A stretch of DNA of 38,114 nt, from positions 1 to 38,114 of the forward strand of contig CAYOFK010000004.1 of the NCBI GenBank assembly GCA_964403185.1, in the 5' to 3' direction. The position numbers and the translations under genes are program-made. The stretch comes from CAYOFK01 sp964403185 (GTDB lineage: Bacteria; Bacteroidota; Bacteroidia; Bacteroidales; VadinHA17). A model generated the notes under the pieces. It ran no database searches. It was not told the origin of the DNA and was given only the letters and a program-made list of their open reading frames with translations. This document shows positions 31,653-38,114 of the stretch, piece after piece. Position 1 is the stretch's first letter, and each line of letters starts with the position of its first letter.

Positions 31653-34600
31653 TTAGAAGATATACCTGAATCCGATCTGAGCCTGCCATCTTGAACTGTT
31701 GATGCCAGAATCATCGATAAAGTATTTGTTCGAAGGAGTTGAGAAACTGTAGGTTGGTGTGGATCCGTCTGCAGCAAACCCCTCAAAGTCAATCAGCCTG
31801 AACTGACCGTTGGATACATAATACCTGCGCCCCCAGTTTTTATTCAACAAATTGGTAAAATTGAACATGTCAAAGGTGAATTGCAAGGTATGTTTCCTGG
31901 GACCGAAATCTGCAAACACGTCCTGAATAAATTTAAGGTCAAGAATGCCAACAAAAGGAAGGCGGGCTCCATTTCGTTCGGCATATTCTCCCCTGTGTTG
32001 GCTCAGGTAAGGATCATCCTCAATAAAAGCATTTAAATCGGTCCATTGCTGGCTTGCAGTTGTAGGATCATCAAATACAATTTCGCTCTGACCGGCAGGT
32101 ATATAGATCAGGTTGTTGTTACTTTCACCATTACCATTCATATCACCATAATCATTGTATATAAATGAATAGGGTCTGCCTGATTGGCCATTGTAATACA
32201 AGCTCACGGTGGTTGAGAGGTGGTTCAGGTATTCTTTCCTGTAACTCACGAACCCAACAAAACGGTGTCCCATATCAAAATCAGAATAGGAGAGTTCCAG
32301 GTTATTCAAACCATTGACTTGCTCCATATAACGCCACTGTGATGAGTTCTGTGACGAAGTTCCATCATTGATGGCTTTCGCCCTTCCATAGGTATAGGCC
32401 ACCATGGCCGTAAAGCCACTTTTAAAGGGCTTCTGCAATTGTATTGTAAGGTTATAGGTAAAGCCCTTATTGGTATTGGTTCCCACCATCACCCTGGTAT
32501 AATCTCCATCGATCCGCGATTCATCCCAATAGGGCCTGTTATCAGCACCTGTCAGGTTTCTTAACGGATCCTTGGGAACGTTCATGTTGTAATACAAAAC
32601 ATTGTTGATGGTTTTGGTAAACATACCTTCCAGGGTAAGAATGATCCCAAGGGGCAGTTTTTGGTCGTAACCGGCATTGACCCTGAACATTTGCGGGAAC
32701 TTAAAGTCCTTGGCAAACAGGTCTATCTGGCCACCCCATGGATCGTCAGTACCTCCAAAATCAGCACGTTTATACTGGTTGTCCCATTGTGGCCTGAAGA
32801 AGATATCCGTACCCCAGTAACTCCTGTGATACACACCGCCGATGGTGGTTCCGTTGTTTGTATAGGAACCGCCCGGCCATACAAGTGGAAGGCGGCTGGT
32901 AAAGATCCCGAGGCCACCCCGCAATTGAGTTGAAGCATCTCCTTTAATATCCCAGTTGAAACCCACACGGGGCGAAAACAACAAACGGCCTTTAGGCATT
33001 TGGCCTGCCTGGGCGCCAAACATATCCCAACCTTCAGCTTCTAAAGCCGGTTTGGTATTCTGATTGAAATTCACATCTTCTTCCGGCTGTTTCAGGAACA
33101 GGGGCATATCAACGCGTAAACCTGCTGTTATTTTCAGGTTATCGTTTACCTGGATCTCATCCTGGGCATACAGGCCCCATTGCAGCAGACTGAATTCAGC
33201 AGCAGCTTTGGAGCCGTCGCCGGTTATATCGTCAACCAGTGAGTAACCTCTTTCATACTGGTAGGCCGGCACTTCACCCCCGCTGCCATCACCTGCACCG
33301 GTTACGGTCAGAAAATCAGCTATGGAACTATATCTGTATTCACCAAAGTTCTTTCTCATAAAGAGGTTATAGGTTTTTGAATACTCAATATTGGCACCTA
33401 CCGTAATGGTATGTTTTCCTTTGTATATGGTGAAATTATTGGTCAGTGTCAGGATATCCTGATCCAGTTGATTGGCGGTTGAATAGGGTTCGGAACCGGC
33501 ATAAATGGTGGCCGAACCATCATAGATCCGCAGGGCTGGAAAGTTCTGTCCGAGAGGATCTCTGCTATCGCGAACAGAGGTAAATCCAAGGATCAGATTG
33601 TTTGAAAAACCATCATAATTACTCTTTAATTCAACTGCTGAAGAGTTGGTTACGCTGGGAAAATACACTGAATTATTTTCAAAGCCTACTGAACGGCCGC
33701 TCGAGGAGCTAACTCTGAACGCTTCGTTATTGGTATAGGAATGCCTGGCTGTGAGTTTATGATGCTGGCTGATGTTCCAGTCCAGCCGCAGGAGAAATTT
33801 ATCAGAATTCAGCTTTCGTGTTTTGTCTTTCCAGGGCCCCGGTTCATAACCTAAGGAACGCAGCTTGGTTGCAACCTGATCGATTCCTGCCTCCCCACTG
33901 TCCCCTTGGTATGGTCCGTTAAAAGACTGGGGAGTCACATCCCGTTGCATTTCAAAACTGGTAAAAAAGAACAGTTTGTTCTTTATAATGGGTGCACCAA
34001 TACGGGCACCTGTGGTAAATGAGGTAAAGTCCGGGAGTCTTTGCCTGTCAATATCCTCAATTGTCTCATCATCGGTTGGCTGCCGGCCTGCCAGTCCCTG
34101 GTGTCTGAAAAGGTAATATACAGAGCCTTCAACCCTGTTTGAACCACTCCTGGTTACGGCATTGATACTGGCGCCTGCAAATCCCGACTGACGCACATCA
34201 TAAGGCGCCAGGGTGATCTGGAACTGTTCAATGGCATCCATACTGATTGGCGTGCCACCGGTCTGGCCACCATTGGTTCCGGTTGCGGCCAGTCCAAAAA
34301 CATCATTATTGACGGCTCCGTCAATAGAAATAGCATTATAACGGTTATTGATACCGGCAATAGAAATAACGCCATCACCCATAATAGAAGCCTGGGGAGT
34401 CAGCCTGGCAAAATCGGTCAGATCCCTGGCAACTGTAGGCAACACATCAATTTGTTCATTGCTGATAACTGTTTCCGCGCCGGTCCGGTTGCCGTCAAAG
34501 GCATTATATTCTCTCGTCCGGGTCCCAACAACAGCCACTTCAGCCAGCTGCACCGCAGATTCTCCAAGGGTAATATTCAGACGGAATGTTTGCCCCAGAG

Positions 34601-34898
34601 ACAGATAGATGCCACTTTTCTCGTAAGGCTCGAATCCAATAAAGGATACCGTTACTTTATAAGGTCCGCCAACATTCATATTGGGCAGACGAAAATATCC
34701 CTGGGCATCAGAGATGCCTCCGAATTGTGATCCTGTAGGCGTGTGTACGGCCATGACCGTAGCGCCCGGCAAGGGCCCACCATCAGTATCAGTGATTTTT
34801 CCATTCATCCCTGATGTGGTAGTACCCTGACCAAAAGATATGGCAGATGCTATAAAAAACAGCATCGCCCCAAGCATAACTTTGATCTTCACTTTCAT
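31653..34898 (-). CDS. Oar-like TonB-dependent outer membrane receptor
   Basis: 1081 residues. A signal peptide (to about SFGQ, residue 24) is followed by a carboxypeptidase-regulatory-like beta domain (about 30-115: GMNGKITDTDGGPLPGATVM, GYFRLPNMNVGG, VSFIGFEPYEK). The plug domain (about 130-250) has GISNRYN-type and DAIEQFQITLAPYDVRQSGF motifs, the latter typical of Oar-type receptors. The rest is a 22-strand barrel ending in the aromatic strand AQIGFRYIF. It imports a substrate with energy from TonB-ExbBD. No SusD gene is adjacent, so it is not a standard SusCD glycan pair; its ligand is unknown. A LacI-family operator overlapping its predicted promoter suggests control by a small sugar or nucleoside signal. 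Confidence 0.95.
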   Translation of the reverse strand: MKVKIKVMLGAMLFFIASAISFGQGTTTSGMNGKITDTDGGPLPGATVMAVHTPTGSQFGGISDAQGYFRLPNMNVGGPYKVTVSFIGFEPYEKSGIYLSLGQTFRLNITLGESAVQLAEVAVVGTRTREYNAFDGNRTGAETVISNEQIDVLPTVARDLTDFARLTPQASIMGDGVISIAGINNRYNAISIDGAVNNDVFGLAATGTNGGQTGGTPISMDAIEQFQITLAPYDVRQSGFAGASINAVTRSGSNRVEGSVYYLFRHQGLAGRQPTDDETIEDIDRQRLPDFTSFTTGARIGAPIIKNKLFFFTSFEMQRDVTPQSFNGPYQGDSGEAGIDQVATKLRSLGYEPGPWKDKTRKLNSDKFLLRLDWNISQHHKLTARHSYTNNEAFRVSSSSGRSVGFENNSVYFPSVTNSSAVELKSNYDGFSNNLILGFTSVRDSRDPLGQNFPALRIYDGSATIYAGSEPYSTANQLDQDILTLTNNFTIYKGKHTITVGANIEYSKTYNLFMRKNFGEYRYSSIADFLTVTGAGDGSGGEVPAYQYERGYSLVDDITGDGSKAAAEFSLLQWGLYAQDEIQVNDNLKITAGLRVDMPLFLKQPEEDVNFNQNTKPALEAEGWDMFGAQAGQMPKGRLLFSPRVGFNWDIKGDASTQLRGGLGIFTSRLPLVWPGGSYTNNGTTIGGVYHRSYWGTDIFFRPQWDNQYKRADFGGTDDPWGGQIDLFAKDFKFPQMFRVNAGYDQKLPLGIILTLEGMFTKTINNVLYYNMNVPKDPLRNLTGADNRPYWDESRIDGDYTRVMVGTNTNKGFTYNLTIQLQKPFKSGFTAMVAYTYGRAKAINDGTSSQNSSQWRYMEQVNGLNNLELSYSDFDMGHRFVGFVSYRKEYLNHLSTTVSLYYNGQSGRPYSFIYNDYGDMNGNGESNNNLIYIPAGQSEIVFDDPTTASQQWTDLNAFIEDDPYLSQHRGEYAERNGARLPFVGILDLKFIQDVFADFGPRKHTLQFTFDMFNFTNLLNKNWGRRYYVSNGQFRLIDFEGFAADGSTPTYSFSTPSNKYFIDDSGINSSRWQAQIGFRYIF

Positions 34899-34965
34899 AA
34901 TTATTTGGTTAGGTTAAAAAAAATAGTTTGGTAAATTAAATTTATGGTTAAAAAAACAGATACTT

Positions 34966-34995
34966 CAAATTAAATATTGATGCAAACGATTGCAA
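34966..34995 (-). promoter_or_regulatory. Promoter of the TonB-dependent receptor gene
   Basis: On the minus strand TTG (34995-34993), a 20-base spacer and TAATTTG (34972-34966) approximate the Bacteroidota -33/-7 pattern, one base short of TAnnTTTG. The leader would be about 60 bases. The LacI-type operator overlaps the -33 box and spacer. Confidence 0.45.
34981..34994. promoter_or_regulatory. LacI-family operator
   Basis: TGCAAACGATTGCA fits the LacI-family consensus TGNAANCGNTTNCA at every fixed position, with the central CG at 34987-34988. It lies 83 bp before the TonB receptor ATG and overlaps the predicted -33 box, where a bound repressor would block transcription. No lacI-type gene is in the window. 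Confidence 0.65.
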
Positions 34996-35081
34996 TACGC
35001 TTATTCTTCATTTCCACGGGAAAGCCTATGATTCGGGGAGTAAAGGAATTAAATTTAGATAAAAAACAGAGTTCTAAAATC

Positions 35082-36317
35082 TTAAAGAATTAACAAAATA
35101 TCAACAATGGATTTGGTGGCTCCCAGGTGATCGTTCACATAAGATTTTGCTATGTTCCCTGATTTTTTAATAGTTTGAGGATTGCTTATAAGGCTGGTCA
35201 GGGTGTTCATTAATTCTTCATAACTTGAAATAGTATAAGCACCCTTATTTTCAATCAGATCATTGGCTTCCTGAAATTTCTTGAAACAGGGTCCGAAAAT
35301 GACCGGAATTCCATATGTAGCCGGCTCCAGAATATTGTGAATACCCTTTCCAAAACCTCCCCCGATATAAGCCAGATGGCCATATCCATACAAAGAGGAT
35401 AACAGGCCGATATTATCAATCAGAAGCACCTTGATATTTTCATCCATATTCTCATCAGCTTCCGAGAACCTGATGAACGGAACTTTCAGATTTGAGGTAA
35501 TATACCGAAGGCGACCTTCGTGAATCTCATGTGGCGCCAGTATCCATTTGGTTCCGGAGTCCGATTCATTAATGTACCTGACCAATAATTCCTCATCTTC
35601 CTTCCAGGTGCTTCCGGCAACAACAACGGTTTTATCACTTGAGAAAGATTCTGCAACGGGAATGGATTTCCTGTTTTCTGCTAAATGAACCACGCGGTCG
35701 AATCGTGTATCTCCGGCTACCATCACATTCTGAAAACCATGTGCTGATAGCAGGGATGCAGACTGCTTGTTCTGAACGAATAAATGTGTGAAATATCCCA
35801 GAACTTTTCGGAATGAGGTTCCGTACCATTTGAAAAACCAGTGCGAGTCCCTGAAATTTGCTGAGATCAAATATGTGGGGATGTTCCTGTTATGCAACTG
35901 CTCCAGGTAATGGTACCAGAATTCATATTTTATAAAAACCGCAAATCCGGGATGAAAATATTCCAGAAACTTCAGGGTGTTGCACTTGAAATCAACAGGC
36001 AAATAAAGAACCCTGTCAGCATATTGGTAATCCTTTCTGATCTCATAACCCGAGGGCGAGAAAAATGTCAATAAAATAAAGGTGTCAGGCTTTTTCTTCC
36101 TGTAGGCTTCAATAACCGGGCGTCCCTGCTCAAACTCACCCAGTGAGGCACAATGAAACCAGGCCACGGGTTTATCAATTCTTTCGCCCGATTTCAGGAT
36201 TGCCCTGCTTTGCCGTTGTCCCATGATCCAAAGCCGGGCTTTCCTGTTAAACAAGGAAGCAGCCAGAATTCCCAGGTAATATCCCCGGATTAACAGACCA
36301 TATACAATATTAAACAT
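35082..36317 (-). CDS. waaA: 3-deoxy-D-manno-octulosonic acid (Kdo) transferase
   Basis: 411 residues. It adds Kdo from CMP-Kdo to the lipid A precursor at the inner face of the inner membrane. An N-terminal hydrophobic anchor (about residues 5-22) precedes the GT-B fold. The catalytic Glu61 lies in FHCASLGEFEQGRPVIEAY. FAVFIKYEFWYHYLEQL, the nucleotide-site VAGSTWKEDEELL, LAPHEIHEGR and the C-terminal GGGFGKGIHNILEPATYGIP are all typical. Whether it adds one or two Kdo residues cannot be read from the sequence. It lies upstream of the TonB receptor gene on the same strand, but the receptor has its own promoter. The LpxR gene in this window would act on the same lipid, though they are not linked as an operon. 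Confidence 0.96.
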   Translation of the reverse strand: MFNIVYGLLIRGYYLGILAASLFNRKARLWIMGQRQSRAILKSGERIDKPVAWFHCASLGEFEQGRPVIEAYRKKKPDTFILLTFFSPSGYEIRKDYQYADRVLYLPVDFKCNTLKFLEYFHPGFAVFIKYEFWYHYLEQLHNRNIPTYLISANFRDSHWFFKWYGTSFRKVLGYFTHLFVQNKQSASLLSAHGFQNVMVAGDTRFDRVVHLAENRKSIPVAESFSSDKTVVVAGSTWKEDEELLVRYINESDSGTKWILAPHEIHEGRLRYITSNLKVPFIRFSEADENMDENIKVLLIDNIGLLSSLYGYGHLAYIGGGFGKGIHNILEPATYGIPVIFGPCFKKFQEANDLIENKGAYTISSYEELMNTLTSLISNPQTIKKSGNIAKSYVNDHLGATKSIVDILLIL

Positions 36318-36431
36318 ATTTTGAGTGCCCGTTCAGGAACATAAAACCACGACTAAAAACCTTTTGCGAAAGTAGGAAATTTAACAAAATCTTCCTTTTG
36401 AAAATGAATTATTTCCAAAAGTTTGATTGAA

Positions 36432-37652
36432 TCAGAATGCTGCAAGGAGAAGTTCAATATCTTTCGACATGATCCCGAATTTATTCCCGACAAAACGGTT
36501 GGTAAGGATTCCGTTATAAACATATATTCCTTTTCTGAGTCCGGCATCCTCTCTTAAATGTGTTTGTAAACCACCGGAATTACCAATTTGTAAAAGGATT
36601 GGTGTAAAGACATTGCTTAATGCTATGGAAGCCGTCCTGGCTACCCGTGCGGGTATATTTGAAACTGCATAATGAATAACGTCATGTTTTATAACCACGG
36701 GATTTTTGTGATTGAGGCATTCTGAGGTTTCAACACATCCTCCCTGGTCGATGCTGATATCCACAATCACAGATCCTTTTTTCATCTTTTTCACCATTTC
36801 TTCGGTGATGTAATATCTGGGTCCTTCATCTACCAGGTGCACGGCTCCGATGACAATATCGGCCGATTTCAGAGTTTTTTCAAGAACCTGCGGATGAAAA
36901 ATAGATGTGTGCAGGCGCTGACCTATATGGTTTTGCAGCCGCCTCAATTTATGCACAGAACTGTCAAAAATCTTCACCGTTGCACCCAATCCCAGGGCGG
37001 CCCTGGCAGCAAACTCTGCCGCCGTTCCGGCGCCCAGAATAACCACTTCGGTGGGAGTGATCCCGGTAATGCCACCCAGCAATACACCTTTCCCCTTATG
37101 TACATTACACAGATATTCCGATGCAAGCAAAACAGAAGTAATGCCGGCAATTTCACTCATAGAGCGAACAACCGGGAAGCGGTCATATTGGTCTTTAATG
37201 TTTTCAAATGCAATTCCTGAAATTTTTTTCCTGATCAAATCACGGAAATAAGACTCTTTTTGAGTGGCCACATGAAGGGAAGAGATCAGAACCTGGCTGC
37301 CTTTTAACAGGGCCAGTTCTTTATCCGTAAGTGAGGCTACCTTTAGGATGACATCACTTTGAAAAATCTCCTTGCCCGAGTCAACGATCATCCCTCCGCA
37401 TTCACTGTAATCGGTATCAAGATAACTGGCTTCTTTCCCTGCGTTGGTTTCAATCCTGACCTCATGTCCATTGTTTACCAGTAATTCAACTGCTTCGGGA
37501 GTCAGGCAAACCCTGGTTTCGTATTCAGAAGATTCTCTGGGAATTCCAATCGATAAGGTTTTACTTTTCCTTGCGGTTTCAATCATCTCTTCCTGCGGAA
37601 GCAACCTGCTTCTTCCAAACTTAATACCGGGGTTCTTTTCGGGATCGGTCAT
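36432..37652 (-). CDS. ald: Alanine dehydrogenase
   Basis: 406 residues, of which about 30 are an N-terminal extension over classic Ald. The reaction is reversible oxidative deamination of L-alanine to pyruvate with NAD+. Substrate residues match the family: Arg47 in GIPRESSEYETRVCLTPEAV, Lys104 in VILKVAS and His127 in SSLHVAT. The NAD-binding loop is VVILGAGTAAEFAARAALGL, followed by VIVDISIDQGGCVET and KHDVIHYAVSNIPARVARTA, all diagnostic of the Ald/transhydrogenase-N superfamily. The partner subunits of a transhydrogenase are absent, which favours Ald. It follows tsaE on the same strand across 150 bp, a neighbour order I recall from other Bacteroidota. The extension may come from a too-early start, but no better ATG precedes the conserved core. 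Confidence 0.9.
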   Translation of the reverse strand: MTDPEKNPGIKFGRSRLLPQEEMIETARKSKTLSIGIPRESSEYETRVCLTPEAVELLVNNGHEVRIETNAGKEASYLDTDYSECGGMIVDSGKEIFQSDVILKVASLTDKELALLKGSQVLISSLHVATQKESYFRDLIRKKISGIAFENIKDQYDRFPVVRSMSEIAGITSVLLASEYLCNVHKGKGVLLGGITGITPTEVVILGAGTAAEFAARAALGLGATVKIFDSSVHKLRRLQNHIGQRLHTSIFHPQVLEKTLKSADIVIGAVHLVDEGPRYYITEEMVKKMKKGSVIVDISIDQGGCVETSECLNHKNPVVIKHDVIHYAVSNIPARVARTASIALSNVFTPILLQIGNSGGLQTHLREDAGLRKGIYVYNGILTNRFVGNKFGIMSKDIELLLAAF

Positions 37653-37802
37653 TCCTGTACGTGTTTAAAAATCGTGATTGAAAGGAGTATCCTAAAATAC
37701 GACAATTAAGAAAAGAAATCAAATCAACCCCGGTTATTACTTCGTAAAACCGGTTACTCACCCCATGACTATCAGAGCAGAGGGTTCTGAGAAACCATAA
37801 AT

Positions 37803-38114
37803 CTAAAGGGTTTGATCCACGGAGATGATTCTGGCACCATCTTTCCCAACTTTAACTGATACCCTGACCGTATCCTGGGGCAAAAGGATTTCAATCAATT
37901 CAGGCCATTCGATAAAGCAATAGTTATGCTGGTAAAAATACTCTTCATAGCCAAGATCAAACACTTCGTTGACGGATTCAATCCGGTAAAAATCAAGATG
38001 AAAAACTTTCCTGTTTTGAGATGTTGTGTATTCATTCACCAAAGCAAATGTAGGGCTTGTAACCACATCCTCAACCTGAAGCCGTTTACATAATGCTTTA
38101 ATAAATGTTGTTTT
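37803..38114 (-). CDS. tsaE: tRNA threonylcarbamoyladenosine biosynthesis ATPase TsaE, 5' end outside the window
   Basis: The C-terminal 103 residues are present. The frame runs past the last base and opens with KTTFIKALCKRLQVEDVVTS, the end of a Walker A loop (GxGKTT) and the following helix. The family marks SPTFALVNEY, FHLDFYRIESVNEV, DLGYEEYF and FIEWPELIEILLP follow. TsaE works with TsaB and TsaD to make the t6A37 modification on ANN-decoding tRNAs, and its ATPase cycle resets the complex. A GTG at 38066 could be mistaken for a start, but the conserved Walker A lies before it, so the true start is beyond the window. Confidence 0.93.
   Translation of the reverse strand, partial: KTTFIKALCKRLQVEDVVTSPTFALVNEYTTSQNRKVFHLDFYRIESVNEVFDLGYEEYFYQHNYCFIEWPELIEILLPQDTVRVSVKVGKDGARIISVDQTL

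Noticed and set aside
1..38114. tRNA or rRNA genes and CRISPR arrays
   Set aside because: Read through the intergenic regions on both strands without seeing cloverleaf-type sequences, rRNA-like blocks or regularly spaced repeats with spacers.

Overview
The window looks like a chromosomal segment from a Bacteroidota bacterium, probably an uncultured Bacteroidales or Marinilabiliales-type lineage; this is an inference from gene families and signals. Supporting features are a large Oar-like TonB-dependent receptor with a carboxypeptidase-regulatory domain, both GlnRS and GluRS, a class II (B12-dependent) ribonucleotide reductase, a tdh-kbl pair, several genes without a clear Shine-Dalgarno site, and promoters of the Bacteroidota type (TTTG or TTG, about 19-20 bases, then TAnnTTTG). 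No tRNA, rRNA or CRISPR array was seen.

Region 1 (142-14919, all minus strand) is a six-gene export operon with very short gaps. In transcription order it encodes a free ABC ATPase, an ABC-2-type permease carrying a large M1-peptidase-like ectodomain (no HEXXH motif) and a golvesin-type C-terminal domain, a TolC-family outer membrane protein, a lipoprotein membrane-fusion protein, an RND permease, and a 1574-residue protein that joins a complete RND permease to a six-helix membrane segment and a complete ABC ATPase. The fused and free ATPases are recognisable paralogues. The layout suggests one export machine that combines proton-driven RND pumps with an ATP-driven ABC module, and it is the most notable item here.

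Region 2 (15172-15930) lies divergent to that operon. It holds a good promoter, an internally deleted membrane-protein gene, an intact small winged-helix regulator overlapping its 3' end, and a patch of hairpins and diverged tandem repeats.

Region 3 (16170-23733) carries glnS, a secreted glycosylasparaginase, an OmpH/Skp-like periplasmic chaperone, an unnamed outer-membrane beta-barrel protein, a small heat-shock protein, a GYD-domain gene whose 5' end is replaced by a REP-like double hairpin and low-complexity DNA, and an LpxR-type lipid A deacylase gene broken by a one-base frameshift in a T5 run.

Region 4 (23817-30875) carries gltX divergent from the tdh-kbl threonine catabolic operon, a 263 bp element with 16 bp inverted termini, and nrdJ. 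Region 5 (30876-31652) is a gene-free patch of hairpin repeats ending in a MITE-like element; an identical copy of its right end opens the window. Region 6 (31653-38114) carries the TonB-dependent receptor, with a LacI-type operator overlapping its predicted promoter, then waaA (Kdo transferase), ald (alanine dehydrogenase) and the 3' part of tsaE. A good share of the genes serve the cell envelope: efflux, OmpH, beta-barrel, LpxR, TonB receptor and WaaA.
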